64,000 nt of DNA, taken from assembly GCA_002189035.1 (NCBI GenBank), contig NEEC01000014.1, forward strand, positions 1,614,501 to 1,678,500. Reading direction: 5' to 3'. The translations under genes and the position numbers were made by a program. The stretch is from Utricularia gibba. Its lineage: Eukaryota; Streptophyta; Magnoliopsida; Lamiales; Lentibulariaceae. The notes below the pieces were generated by a model. That model was not told where the DNA came from and searched no databases. It worked only from the letters and a program-made list of their open reading frames with translations. Below are positions 12,299-25,107 of this stretch, piece after piece. Numbering within the stretch: position 1 is the stretch's first letter; each line of letters starts with the position of its first letter.

Positions 12299-12637
12299 AT
12301 GGCGTCAATTTCCACCGTATTCGGTTCTAGACCGGTGGTGGCTCCTCCATCCAAGCCGTGCCCATCGGCGCGTTGTATTGGAGTTTTTTATGCTGGCGGA
12401 GGCGGTAGTGGGCTGGCGATAGAGTGCTCGTCAAGGCCAGAGAAGAAGGCCACCAAACACCACATGAAAACTCGCCCCCGCAAGACCAATCCTTCCGATA
12501 TCCGACGTCGGGGTCCCACAGTATATCCCCCGCTTCCTCCTCTGCCAGCGGAGTGGAGCTTTGTCGTGGAGGAGTCCGCCGTTGCCGCGCCGGAGATCGC
12601 CGCTGTTGATGCCCTAAATCCCCTTCAATCCGTGTAA
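12299..12637 (+). CDS. PSRP6: plastid-specific ribosomal protein PSRP6 (large subunit, chloroplastic)
   Basis: This nuclear gene encodes a small protein of the 50S subunit of chloroplast ribosomes. It has a single exon of 112 residues. The first ~45 residues are rich in Ser, Pro and small residues with few acids (MASISTVFGSRPVVAPPS), as expected for a plastid transit peptide. The mature part has the family core: IECSSRPEKKATKHH, then KTRPRKTNPSDI, and then PTVYPPLPPLPAEWS. The frame is open upstream to 12182, but the ATG at 12299 gives the usual length and a normal transit peptide, so I prefer it. The tail after PAEWS is variable in the family. Downstream at about 12705-12740 lie several GGGCC words. 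Confidence 0.93.
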   Translation: MASISTVFGSRPVVAPPSKPCPSARCIGVFYAGGGGSGLAIECSSRPEKKATKHHMKTRPRKTNPSDIRRRGPTVYPPLPPLPAEWSFVVEESAVAAPEIAAVDALNPLQSV

Positions 12638-12649
12638 TTCTCCAATCCC

Positions 12650-15600
12650 TGCATTAGGAAATTTGATTTCCTGAGGTTATCCTATCAACTTCGTTCCTTT
12701 CATTGTAATGGGCCCATGTTTATTGGGCCCAGCCCATATCATTTTAACGAAGCCCTAATTCTGCTGAATCAGAATGGAGAGGCAGTAGGGCAGGTCTAGC
12801 TCCATGGGTCAAACGGGTCGAGATCCGGAAATCCCAGCATTGGTCGCAATCCCCCCATCATTACTACCCAACACAAATAATTTAGAGACGCAGCAAATGA
12901 GGGATAGGATTGGATGGACATGATGATAAGATTTAGTTTGTCTGCTATCTCTGATGGAGGAAAAAAAAACATAGCATAATGGAATGAATGCAGAGGTAAT
13001 TATGAAGATTTTGCAGTGGTAAATTTAATGAGGGGTGCACTGGAGATGATAGAGGGAGGCTGCTAAGTTTCTTGACATGTTCACAAATCACATGCAGTGG
13101 AAGGGAAGGAGAAGGACCACTTGGCAGAGCAGTCCTTGCTTTCTTTGCACACAAAACAGTCACATTTTCTCTTGGCTTGAAATTAAAGTTGCTTCAAGTT
13201 TGTCTCTCCAATGTTGGAATGCCTCAGATTGACATTGGACCACACGCACATACACAGAGAGAATTCTGCACAAACTGCAACTTTCACAAGGTTTTACCCT
13301 ACGGATTGAGGTAGAAAACAAAAAGATGTTACATTGTGGTGGAGGAGAGAGTGACCTGCTGCCACTACACTGTGGGTAAAACATACTACAAAAGTGTGTT
13401 TTTTGAATACAAATTAACTGCCTCGTCTATCCAAGAAGAATGACAGAAGAGAGATGGTATGCCAGAGGGATTTGAGGTCACAAAGTTGTTTCACTCCAGT
13501 TGAACTATGTGAATCAAAACCTCCAGTGAAAAGAAGAAAAAAGGCGCAGTCCTCTGTAAAACTATCATTCCTTTAGCTGCTTACTAGTAACCATTGTTTC
13601 TGGTCACTTCACAGTTGATGTAGGTTTGAAAAAATAGCTTGTGGAGGAGGAGGGCAAGTGAGCAAATGGCCCCTCAAGTGAAGAGCAGTCCAAACATCAT
13701 TAGGGGAAGCATGAGAAAATGACAACACATGGGAGATAATGAGGGACCATTAACCCAGTTTTCATGCATAGATATCTCTACATCACATATTTGATCCGTG
13801 TTTCTTCTTCAGTAAATTGAGAAGACGAACACCTCACAGTTTTTCATGTATTGCAACCATCAACTGTCGTCTTCTCAACAAAGAGGACCACAAACTGTTT
13901 GAAAGACTCATAACAGAACAGTGTGGTAGCTCGGTCTAAGAGCATACCATACAACCATTCCAAGAAAACTATGCATTCAATGATACCACAGAACATGTGC
14001 TGAGCTTCGGCTTAGTGAAAATGGCTGTGTCAACAACACGCGAGGAATTGTTTGAATCAGTGAACACCACAAATGTAATCTAAGCAAAATATGTGAATCA
14101 ACGGAAATGGTAACCCCACTAAGTAATAACAAAAGCACCAGAAGACAAACTTCTGTACAGAGGATTTCTTTCACTTTCCTCTCCCTTTTGCTACATAGAT
14201 GTATAATAGATTTTGTTGTGAAAAAGAACGAAAGAAAAAGAAAATGCCTGGCTCCATCCTGTGTGCCCCCAATCCATCCATACCATACTACCAAAGGAGA
14301 GAGCCTCCTCCCACACATTCATCCACTTCATCAAGGAATAACAGCAAGTTGTAGAAATGTGTTGCTCCCATCATCATCAAGACCCGCAAAGTACAATATT
14401 GGATTCCCAGAAAAAAAGAGCACATGCTTCTTGACAAGGATGACTCGTCTTTCCCACGTTCGATCCCGACCCATTTCTTCTTCGACGTTTCTGATGCCCC
14501 CATTCCCATCCCAAATAAGTTGCGCCTCTTTTCCTGTTCTTCAACAGCAACACTAACAAACAGCTAGTTCCTTTAACTCATCGTTGGCTCTTTTCCTAAT
14601 CACGAGCAGAGAAGAAGGGATTTGAACAAAGAATAATGCGCCTGTTGGTGCGTCCTGGGATCGAAGAGACGGGGAGGCGCAGAGCAGAGGGAATGAACAA
14701 ATCCAATATAAAGCGAGGGTAGAAGTTAGAAGGAGAAGCGACGTTTTAAGGGGGATTTCAAGACAGCCAGGTCGCCCCTGTCTTTCCAACCCATTCCCGC
14801 TGCATGATTATAATTATTATTCTTGTACTAGAAACATCCTTAAACAAATACTACAATTTCAAAAATAATATTTACAATTTTCTAAAAACAAGAATAAAAT
14901 TCTAAATTTCTATTATATTTAAATCATTTTAAAAAAATAAAAACGATTCCAAACATACCTTAAAAATTCATCATGGGATGTGTGTGCAAAAAAATAGAAG
15001 GGAAAGTGATGAGTAGGGTTGGTAAGTTGATAATTGACTGGTAGTTAATGAGGAAGAGGATGCGTGATCCTGCGTCGCGTAGTGTGGTCAAACATGTGTG
15101 CTACTATTTACTTACTATTCACTGCTTCGACAAACTCCCCCTTCTGAAAGAGAAACAAGGACAAACAAACATGTCTGATACTATAATGTCCTTAATAACA
15201 TGATGTCTATTGGGCAAATACTGAGTTAATTGTGCAGTTTTGTTTGCTGGGAAAGTGGATGTCATTCGTTAAGGAAGTGCTTACACAAATTTAACCCACT
15301 AGTGATGTAGGATTTGCTCCGGTTTTCATGGCTCAAGTTGCTTCATTTTGATCATAATGGGGAACAGTAGCCAGTGAGCCTTCACCATAGGCATTGTTGC
15401 CCTGTTTCAGTGTTTCGATCGCACTAAAGGTCTTTGCTGGGATCCCCTTCATAGGTTAAGAGTGTGGTTTCATTTGTGAGGATGAAATGCATCCACCTTG
15501 TTGGGATGGTAAGGTAAATCTACTTGTAATCTGGAGGGAGGGATTTGACTTCCCTGGTGTGCTGCTCGCTCTGCAACCTCCCTTCATGGGAGATGTCTTC

Positions 15601-15850
15601 AGGTCATACACTATGTAGTTCTTCTGTGTTGGGAAGTGAAGCTGTCTTGTCTAGCCAACGCAAATGGAGTCATTTCCCATGGTGTTTTTTTGCATCCCAT
15701 AGTTATTACACAGAAATGGTGATGATGCACAACTACCTTCTGTGGAAGGAACATTATTTATGAATACAGATCTCTCTCTACTTATCCACAAGCTGTGCTC
15801 TACGAATACATACTGCAAACTTGCAATCTATAAACCAAATGTTGGCGCCA
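12650..15850. other. 3.2-kb gene-free stretch
   Basis: I could not find a supported gene. Open frames of 60-150 codons occur on both strands, mostly low-complexity or Ser/Leu-rich, with no domain signature. The 14810-14970 part is AT-rich. The right end (15780-15861) lies just beyond the receptor-kinase stop codon and is probably its 3' untranslated region. Two chance resemblances to plant microRNAs are recorded under rejected items. Confidence 0.35.
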
Positions 15851-15861
15851 TGTTCTCTGAA

Positions 15862-18800
15862 TCAAGGTTCTTCCTTCTGAACCGATGATTCATTCTTGTC
15901 TGAGACATCTTTAGAGACGACAATGGTGACCAGCTCACACTGTGTCCGAGCTCCCTCCAGCAATTGAACAACGTTTCTCATGCTTGGCCTAGAGGATGGA
16001 ACCCTGGTAGTGCAAAGAACGGCCACCTTCAGCACTTTGAGTGCACTTTCTTTGTGAACTTCTGCAATTTCTTTGTCCAACAGGCTTTTAACGCTCTCCT
16101 TGGTTTTCAACCTGCAAAAAACCCAATCTACCAAATCCTTGTTCTCCCCAAACTCAGCCTCCATGGGTCTTCTTCCAGTAACGAGCTCCATCAGCACTAC
16201 TCCGAAGCTATAGATATCACTCTTCTCGTTCACCTTCTTCGTGTAGCCGTATTCTGCAAAGCACGAACGAGTCAAATATAATGGATCATGATGGTGTGCT
16301 TAAACAATGCAAGAAACTGGATTTCGTCATTGTTCACCTGGGGCGATGTACCCATGTGTTCCGGCGATCATGACAGTTGAATCATTGTTGGAATCGGCTT
16401 GGATGATCTTGGCCAATCCGAAATCTGCAATTCTTGGTTCCATATTCTCATCCAAAAGAATGTTGCTTGATTTCACGTCGCGGTGGATTAGTGGCTTCTC
16501 ACAGCCATGGTGCAGATACTCGAGTCCCCTGGCTGCACCCAGGGCGATTTCATACCTTGATTCCCAGTCCAAAACCAGCTTCGTTGAAAAATGGAGTTTG
16601 TCCCATAAACTTCCATTGGGCATGTATTCGTAAACCAGAAGGCTGGAGTCTTCGCTTGTTATGCTGCACAGGAGTTTCACCACGTTCTTATGCCTTATGG
16701 AGCTCAGAGTTTGAACCTCAGCTTCAAATCCTCTCGTTTTCAATGGATTTTTGATTAGTATTGGAGTCGAGCTGGTGATCTTTCTGTCATCCAAGTGCGA
16801 GATGTGTTTCACTGCGAGTTTTTGCCCGCCGGGAAGGATGACACAGTATACGTCCCCGGAACCGCCTTTCCCTATCCGATTCTCCGGCTTGATGGAATCT
16901 AGAATGTCGTCCTCTGTGAACGAGAGCATGTGGAAAGACTTGAAATCCCACGAGTTCTCTCTAAGAGATCTCTCCGCGCTACGCTTGGCTTTCTTCTTGG
17001 CGTACGCCATGGCAACCAGCGAAGCGAGCAAAACAATGAAAACCATGCCCAAGAAGAATAGAAGGATATGGAAATGAACGGACTTGCTGGAATCCTGAAG
17101 ACATCGTCGGAATCCCTTCATGTGGTTGCTGCAGAGGCCAGTATTCCCTGCAAAGTTGGCATTTGTGATAGAGGAATCCGGAATTCGACCAGTCAAATTG
17201 TTTTCAGAAAGATCAAGGAGGTTCAGCTGGAGGGAGGAAAAAGACGTCGGAATACGGCCGGAGAGATGGTTTTTCGACAGGTTCAAGTAATTTAAAGCCG
17301 GTAACAAGCCCAGAGAGTCAGGGATATAGCCGGAAAGTTCATTTTCAGCCATGTTGATTTCGTTTACTGAGCTACAAGAGCCTAAAGAGTCGGGTATTGA
17401 ACCAGAGAAGTTGTTGCCCTGCAGCAGAAGACTAGTGAGCTCCTTTAAGTCTCCAATGGTAGCTGGAATTTGGCCAGAAAAATGGTTGTATCCCAAATTC
17501 ATGGAAACTAGAGAGCTAGTTTGTGATATCTCATGGGGCAATTCACCAGAAAGTCTGTTCCTGGAGATAAAAAGCTGGGCCAAAGACTTCGCTCTTGCAA
17601 TATCAGAAGTAATCGCCCCTTCAAGATAATTCTCAGCTAGATCAATGATTTCTGCGTTAGGCAGACCCCAAATTCCTCCGGGGACCTGGCCTGAGAGCGA
17701 ATTCCGACTAACTCTAAACCGTTGCAATGATGTGCAGGCGCCATAAGTTGCCGGAATTTCGCCCGTGAAATTGTTCTGCAGCATTAAGAGCTTTTTCATG
17801 GTTCCCTGTTTGCACATATCCGGTGGAATAGGTCCAGTGAGCAAATTCTCCGACACATCGATGAAGTTGAAACTTGCCCACGAGCCCAGCTTCTGTGGAA
17901 GAGTGCCAGTCAGGTTATTGGTATAAAGCGATAAGTTCACCAAGTTCAAAAAATTGCCAAGCTCTGCCGGAACTTCGCCACTGAAATGGTTTTCAAAGAG
18001 CTGCAGACTGATGAGCTGGTTCAAGAATCCCACTTCGGAAAGATTTCCATGGAGATTATTGTCGGAAGCATCAAAAAACTGAAGATTTTTCAAGTTTCGT
18101 AATCCAAGCGGTAACTCTCCGGTGAGTTTGTTTGAATAAATCACAAACATCTGAAGTTTCACCAGTTTGGTGATTCCAGCAGGAATCTCGCCGGAGAGAA
18201 AATTCTGCGACAGTTCTAAATGAAATAGCTCATTAAGATTCCCAATTTCCTCTGGGATCGTCCCTTCAAGTCTGCAATTGGATAAATACAACCAATTCAG
18301 TTTCTTTAGATCCAAAATCACACCAGGAAACGGCATTCGATCAAACTGATTATCTCCCACACTGAGAACTTGAAGATTAGTCATATTCCTGAGAGAGTTC
18401 CACGGAAACGGCCCAGAAAATCCACTCATATTCGCATACAACGTGACCAACTCACTAAGCGAAGATATATCAGGGAACGTGCCCGTGAAAAAATTGTTTC
18501 CCAGATCCAGATACTTGAGCCCGGAGCAGCCCTCCAAGTCGGAGCCGGAAACGGGGCCGTGGAGATTATTGTATCCAAGCGAAAGCTTCTGCAATGACTT
18601 GAGACTGCAGAAATCATTTGCAGGAAGGCGCCCATTAAGTTTCTGGTTTGAAAGGTCGATTTCCACGACGAACCCATGTGAATCACAAGTGATTCCAGAG
18701 AAGTCGCAGACTGAATGCTGCGGCTGCGCCACCCAAGAATCGAAAACCTTCGTGGAATTGGGATACTGAAATGCCGCCTTGATCGATAAAAGGGTTTCAA

Positions 18801-18876
18801 CTTCGCCGACGGCGGAGGTGGCCGCAGGCAGAAAGAAGACGATAGAAACAAGGCCGAGGAAGGCACCGGCCACCAT
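15862..18876 (-). CDS. RLK7: LRR receptor-like kinase, subfamily XI, RLK7/HAIKU2 type
   Basis: The product is a plasma-membrane receptor kinase of 976 residues in two exons, 18876-16338 and 16253-15862. The intron sits in kinase subdomain VIII, splitting the APE motif. A signal peptide (to about residue 22) is followed by the N-terminal cap with CDFSGITC, about 20 leucine-rich repeats, the cap GNTGLCSNHMKGFRRC, one membrane helix (HILLFFLGMVFIVLLASLVA) and a kinase domain. The kinase has the glycine loop GKGGSG, catalytic Lys in LAVKH, HRDVKSSN, DFGLAK and GTHGYIAPEYGY, so it should be an active RD kinase. The juxtamembrane FTEDDILDSIKPENRIGKGG and the segment VQTLSSIRHKNVVKLLCSIT are close to RLK7 (receptor of PIP peptides) and its paralogue IKU2. 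I favour RLK7 but cannot separate the two without a tree. Confidence 0.92.
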
Positions 18877-19314
18877 TTTAGATAAGATTGCGTGGTTGCT
18901 GGAGACCCTTCAGTTTCCGGGCACCATGTTAGAAAGATAGACACGCTCCTGTTGTGTCTTCTAAACCTCAACCCTTTGACTACCGTCAACGTGATGCCGT
19001 CGCCGAATAATTTGACTATTTTAAATCCATGGTTTGACCACGCCCTCGTGATAGCCCACTTGTTTTAAACTAAAAGGCAATTCTAGAAGATGGGTACAAG
19101 TTTTAGATTTCTATTATACTTTAAGAATGATGATATCATTTTCTGTCTTTTTTCCATATTTTCATTTATAAAATCAATCATCATACATGATTTATTAAAA
19201 TTAGGCCTATTTAGCTCCTTTCATTCAAAATGCAAGAAAAACACCATGAATTGTGACTTGAAAATGTTTTTTCATCATATGAATCTCAAAAGTGAATTTT
19301 CTTAAACAGGTTTC

Positions 19315-19620
19315 GGGGATGTTTGGTAAATAGGTTTGATTATTTATATATCTGTATATTGATAAAAATATTTTTTAGTAATCTAAAACAATCGTAAATC
19401 ATTCCGAATTCAGTACTTTAAAACTCACATGATATTTATTAAACAATTTAATTTATAAATTATTTATTTTAAATATATTTATCAAACATAGTATTATTTT
19501 AAATACATATGTGCATAAAAATACATGTTAAAAAAATAAAATCGTAATCGCTTATTACGTATTAATTTTAAGCATAATTAATTCAAATACAATATTAATT
19601 AAACATACCCTAAAGTATGA
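19315..19620. mobile_element. probable MITE with terminal inverted repeats
   Basis: The left end reads GGGGATGTTTGGTAAA and the right end, reverse complemented, reads GGGTATGTTTAATTAA. The 305-bp interior is almost only A and T and has no coding frame. This fits a degenerate non-autonomous DNA element. I could not see a clear target-site duplication, and the family is not identified. Confidence 0.4.
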
Positions 19621-19647
19621 ACAAGATAAATAAGAGGCTCTTAATTA

Positions 19648-19857
19648 GGCTTTGTTTGGTCGATGTGTTTAGATGATTGTGTATTTAAATTATTTAGATT
19701 TAGATAAACTTAAATATATAAATATAAAAATACTCATACATCCTATATATCCATATATAAAGATATTATATGGATATAATGATGATTATATTCGTATAAT
19801 TGATATAATTATAACCAATATAAATCTGTATTATAACTTCATATCAAACAAGATCTA
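19648..19857. mobile_element. second probable MITE
   Basis: The left end GGCTTTGTTTGGTCGATG pairs with the reverse complement of the right end, GATCTTGTTTGATATG, sharing TTGTTTG. The interior is AT-rich with dense TATATA words. It sits about 30 bp from the preceding element, suggesting a nested insertion hot-spot. Ends are approximate and no target duplication was confirmed. Confidence 0.35.
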
Positions 19858-22290
19858 AAAATGTAAGCCCGGAATAATTTGTACTTGTGCGTAGTACAAG
19901 ATGTGTCACTAACTCGGTGATGGTACCACACTAACATCATTTGTCTTGTTTTATACAGAAAAAAATGAGGATAGCCATATAAACTAAGCTATAAAATAAT
20001 ATCCTGAGATAACAACGGGCCATTAATTAGAACACGGTCAGGCACGCGTATTCATGGGGACAGCTTGTCTTCCCCTATCCTTCATTGGATATAAAAAATT
20101 AATTTCACTTCCTAAATATCTCGAATCTTTTTTTTTGTTATCCTCCTAATCTCGTAAACTATACACTTCCTAGAGTTGTGTCTGAATTGGGTTTGTTTAA
20201 AGCAGTCAAATGAGAATTCTGTGAGACATGGAGCATAACATAAAAAACGACAACACACACCCCTTGTTTGTTCGGATTCTGTAATGACAAAGTACGATGC
20301 GCTAAAGAAGGAAATTTTATTTCTTTTTTTTTTAAATTAATGATGGATTGATTGGTAATTAAATAAAAACAAATAATTTAAAATGCTAATAGCGATATTT
20401 AAGCTGCAAAGTAGGCAGGGCCCCACTGAATTAATGGCTTGACCGTTGAGCTGATGTCGCATGGCGACTTTCTCAGATAATCATGAGCGTGTTTTGTGGA
20501 CAACAATTTCTTGAATTAGTAATTAAATGTGAGATTGCAGCTAAAAACATATTTTCCACAACGGTGGAAAATACATTTCTACCCTCCTCTGAAAAACGTC
20601 ACGTGGCTTTTGGCTCCGGCTCTGCGGCAGCCGTTGCGCCTCCCCCTCCGGCCGGAGAAGAGCATTTAGGTCAGTGGGTTAGCAACATGACGGAGGGAGA
20701 GGAAAACCTTGCACCAGCGGCATCCCTGTAAAGCCCCAGAGTTGGTTGGGGATTCTTGGTGATTGAATGAATCAAAGGAGTGAGTGGTTTCCGGTGAACA
20801 GTGAATGCTGTAAATCATGAAGAATCGCTTTTTTTTTTTAGCTACAAAGTTATTCATTAAGCCAGTGGTTATTCGTTTTCAGCAAGGAATATAAAATGTA
20901 TTAATAAAGTAAGAAAAGTTTAACCAGTTCTGGGAGAGGATGGTGGAGGTCCAGTCAAGTATTCGGTTCTAATGCTTCTTCTACTCATATTCTTTGTTCC
21001 CAAAATATATTAACATAAACGTTTTTGGAATATTTGACCATCTCATTCCCCTGCAAATTTGTGTGGAATATCTTTTCAAGAACTTGATCCAAGTATTTGC
21101 AGTTAGATAAAAAGAATCACCGCGACCCACAATACCAGTACCGGAATCCCGGAAAGGAAAACCGGAGTTATTCTGCAATGGATGCCCGGCCCCGGCTCCG
21201 GCCCGTGCTTTCACTCCGGATTCTGGAACTGGGTTGAACTTGGATGAGGCCCACTTAGCCCAGCTCTATTTCAAATGCTGAAATGTGATTGGAAGGAATA
21301 GATAAGACGAGGATGGCATACATACTTTAATGTGGCTGGCTGCTCTTCGTAATCCTCTCCATTCCGATGTGTTCGCAGATATATTTCTACCATCCATACT
21401 GGGATATTCTGCATCTTTTCCCATTTCCCTCAAGGCAATTACCGATGATGCATTGCGGAGAAAAAGATATTTAATACCTGTAAGTAATCGATCCTTTCTT
21501 CGTTCTTGATTTGATTTGTTGTGTTCTTAACGCCATGTTGGACAATAAAAAAACTGGTTGCGAGAACAAAGATAGGGTGAGTTAACTGAATAATGGAAAA
21601 AAGCCATTGTTGGTTGGAGGCAGGTCCGAATGTGAGTAATCTGTATGGAACAGACCGGGGATAAATGCAGTATATGAGATTTGGGAACTCGTGTTCGATT
21701 ATTGGTTTCTGTATGTCGTCCCCATAATTGACCCACTGCCCTTTCTTTGATTCTTTATGGTGGTTTAGTTAATGGAAATGTGTGGGATGATTTCAATTCC
21801 AAAAACTTGTTGCTTCTTATACCATGCTTAGCTGAAGAGGGCTTGATTGTTCCCTGTAAGTATGACAGAGGGTGACGAGGTAGAATAAAGTTTTTTTCCT
21901 TAACAGTGCCTAATGAACTTCATCTTGATCCTTTTTTCATCCTTTATTTTGCTTTCTGATATTTTTGTTTGGGCAATGTAGCAAAAAACCATTTTATTAA
22001 CATCTACAATTTTCCTTTTAGCGTATCGTGGATATTATTTCACTGCTTCAGAGTTATGTATCCTATCTTATGGGATGTGTAGTTTAGGAGCTTTTCGGCC
22101 GCAAGTTGTGCAGTTTAGGAGTTTTCAACGTTGCCATTGTTTCCATGCGGTAGATCACCTCAAACACTGGGAACATATCTGGTAGCTGTTGCTTCTGCAG
22201 TGGCTGCAGTTCTCTTACTTTTCCTCCAATTTGCGGCTGTACCAAGCCTCATTGAATCCAAAACCTGCATTTCGATTGCTCTCTTCTGGC

Positions 22291-24781
22291 ATGCCTCATT
22301 ACTCAGAGGCCCACATATGCCAATGCTTGAATGGCCTCGCAACCGCCCACCACCAGCGTAATGTTACTGTAAGTGGACGCCACCAGAAAAGCGGTATTGA
22401 ATTTGTACAAGGAGTAATAGCAAGAGGTCGTTGGCTTACTCAACTAGGCATCAAGCCTGGGGACACTGTCTCCATCTCTGCTCTAAATAGGTCTGCTGAT
22501 CTCTAACTCTCATGTTTTCATTAGTGTGAACATAATGAAAAAAGTTGTACTTTTTTTTTTGTAACTGATCGACCATTGCTAATAGTATTGAAATCTTGTG
22601 GACTTGATTGCTGCTGCAGTGATCTGTATCTAGAATGGATGCTTGCTATAACTTATGTTGGAGGAATTGCTGCCCCGCTTAATTACCGATGGGTATGTAG
22701 CTCTGTAATCTTCTGGCATTAGAAATTCTTTTTAAAATAGCTGAAAGTGATCGGCCAAGTCATCTTCCAGAGCTTGGAGGAAGCAAAATCAGCTATGGAA
22801 ATTGCACGGCCAGTATTGTTGTTGACTGATGCAAGCCAGGGTTACTGGCATTCAAGGTTCACGATTGATCCTGAATCATCTCTCTGTTGGCATGTTCTCA
22901 TGGATACTCCTGTTGATTCAAATGAAACCAGGATATGTAAGTTTTTTCATTTTCAAATCCAGATAATATCACACATGCCAAGCCTTCATGTCCTTTCTAG
23001 ATAAAGATGCTTGTTTACAATTTTGCAGTTTCTGACAGTTCTTTGTTCGACACACAAAGCCTAAGCATTCCTCAAGAAGACTACCGCTGGGCACCTCAAG
23101 GAGTTGCAATCATATGCTTCACATCAGGTATCAATTCATTTCTGTTCTATGGACTCTTTCCTTCATCACTTTGGGCTGTAGGAGGAGCTTCTGTGGAACT
23201 TCTGATTGTCAGGCACCACGGGAACCCCTAAGGGAGTTGCTATAAGCCACTCAGCTTTGGTTTTGCAATCTCTGGCAAAAGTTGCCATGGTTGGCTACAA
23301 TGAGAATGATGTATGCATCTCTTCTGTGAGATTTTTACTCTTGTCGAAACCTCGAATTTCATGAACTTCCTGCATAAAGGTTTATAACCAATTCAGATCT
23401 ACCTACACACGGTTCCATTGTGCCACATTGGGGGGATATCATCAGCCTTGGCCATGTTAATGGTGGGAGGTTGTCATGTTTTCATTGCAAAGTTCGATGC
23501 TAAGTTGGCAGGTGCAGCAATTCAGGATCACAAGGTGTCTACTCTGATCACCGTGCCCACGATCATGGTTGATCTAATCACTTTTTATAGGTAAACTATT
23601 GTGCATTTCATTACTACAGGAAAACAAAAAAAAAAACTACATTTGAGGTCATTTGAATCTCCATTCATAGGACAAAAACAAGTCAAGTGGCATTTGAGAG
23701 TGTGAAGAAGGTTCTAAATGGTGGTGGTGGTCTGACAAATGAGATAATCGAGGATGCAACCCAACTTTTCCCCAGAGCCACAATATTGTCAGCTTATGGT
23801 TCTTCCTGCGTTTTCCCTTTTTGTTTTCCATTACTTCCCATGCTCTATTATCTTGAATGCAATGTTTCCTATTACTCAGGGATGACAGAGGCATGCTCCT
23901 CTCTAACCTTCTTGACTCTTCACGATCCCACAAAAGGGCCCCGGTTGTCTAAAGAAGGTTCAACTAACTCGGAGGGAAGAGGAGTCTGCGTAGGGAAGCC
24001 TGCGCCCCATGTGGAAATGAAAGTGGGTGCCGGTGAATCTGGATGCACTGGAAGAATACTCATGAGAGGTCCTCACGCAATGCTGGGCTACTGGGATCCT
24101 CAGAGTCCATCGAAGATTCTAGAATCTGGTAACCGAGGATGGATCGAAACTGGAGATGTAGGACACATAGATGAGACTGGGAATCTCTGGCTCGTTGGGC
24201 GTGCAGGAGGCAGAATCAAGAGTGGGGGAGAGAACGTCTACCCTGAAGAGGTTCGAGCTGAGTTACCTACCTATGCTGCATTCATCAGCATCCAGCAGTC
24301 ACACACATTCAATGAAACTTCTCGTTTTCCGGTAGCAGGTTGAGGCCGTTATATCCCGGCACCCCGGAATCTCGAGCACCGTCGTGATAGGACTTCCGGA
24401 TCCTCGTCTGGTAGAGATGGTGGTGGCCTGTGTGAGGCTGAAAGCTGGCTGGCGATGGGCTGATCATGCTAGCAGCGTGAGCCGCTCAGCCGAAGATGAG
24501 GATCAGTTGCAGTACTTGTGTAGTGACAGCCTCACAATTTTCTGCCGGAAGAAACATCTGACAGGGTACTAGGAATCTCCCCACATCTTCTTCTTCTCCT
24601 ACTGCATGCTCCTGATTCAAGGCTGGATGTGTTGTGTACTCGCAGGTTCAAGATTCCCAGAAGATTCATCTTGTGGGCTACAGCATTTCCCATGACATCA
24701 ACAGGGAAAGTTCGAAGGGATCACATCAGAGCGCAGATCATCTCGGCTTCAAATTTCAATACTTATACCAGCAGACTGTAA
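22291..24781 (+). CDS. AAE14: o-succinylbenzoate-CoA ligase, acyl-activating enzyme 14 (AAE14/MenE)
   Basis: This AMP-forming ligase activates o-succinylbenzoate to its CoA ester in phylloquinone (vitamin K1) synthesis. Ten exons join in phase to 563 residues: 22291-22490, 22620-22692, 22771-22936, 23029-23127, 23213-23310, 23397-23590, 23671-23798, 23880-24250, 24339-24565 and 24646-24781. The start MPHYSEAHICQCL matches the AAE14 N-terminus. The phosphate-binding motif FTSGTTGTPKGV spans exons 4-5. Further motifs are VPLCHIGGISSA, LSAYGMTEACSSLT, WIETGDVGHIDETG, GGRIKSGGENVYPEEVEAV, and the catalytic lysine in TSTGKVRRD. The protein ends in SRL, a canonical type-1 peroxisome signal, fitting a peroxisomal location for this step. 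The frame stays open upstream of the ATG without another ATG, so an extended N-terminus would need a 5' exon. Confidence 0.95.
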
Positions 24782-25063
24782 TCCCCTGCCCTTATTTCAA
24801 TTCAACACAGGCCATCATGTTCATGTCCCTATACCTCAAAAGGGGAATCTGCTTTCATTCATGCATGCAGTCTTATATTTCAACGGTGGATTCTGGGAAA
24901 CGCCATGAAAGGAAAGATGACTAAATGCTGCTGCTTTTGGGAAAGTAACGAGTCTTTTTGACAATTGAATTTATTGAATTCTGCACCGCACGGATTCCTC
25001 GTTCCAACATTAACTCCACAATCGACAGCAGGGACGATGAAATGAAAACTCCAACGCGTGATT

Positions 25064-25071
25064 TATAAATA
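25064..25071 (+). promoter_or_regulatory. TATA box of the phytosulfokine precursor gene
   Basis: TATAAATA is placed 44 bp upstream of the ATG at 25108. Its consensus match and position make it the likely core promoter, with a very short leader of 10-15 bp or so. Confidence 0.5.
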
Positions 25072-25107
25072 GGCGAAGCAGAAGCAGTCAGTCATTGGGT
25101 TTGCAGA

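Larger units (their letters stand above)
18890..22280. other. AT-rich intergenic region with miniature elements
   Basis: No gene was recognised. The 19080-20480 part is very AT-rich and holds two probable miniature inverted-repeat elements listed separately. The 20480-21300 part is more GC-rich, contains a CACGTG G-box core at about 20600 and a few short frames without signature. A GTAAGT at 21480 and an acceptor-like CAG near 22199-22209 could bound a 5' untranslated intron of the AAE14 gene that starts at 22291. This last point is inference. Confidence 0.35.

Noticed and set aside
13441-13453. Match to the first 13 bases of miR156 (TGACAGAAGAGAG)
   Set aside because: The rest of the mature sequence does not match and no complementary arm lies within 150 bp, so no hairpin precursor is supported. 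Chance match is likely.
14245-14267. Resemblance to miR160 (TGCCTGGCTCC...CTGT.TGCC)
   Set aside because: Two extra bases break the mature sequence and no star-strand arm was found nearby.
22189-22290. In-frame extension of AAE14 as a plastid transit peptide
   Set aside because: There is no ATG in the open stretch and no supported 5' exon that would supply one.
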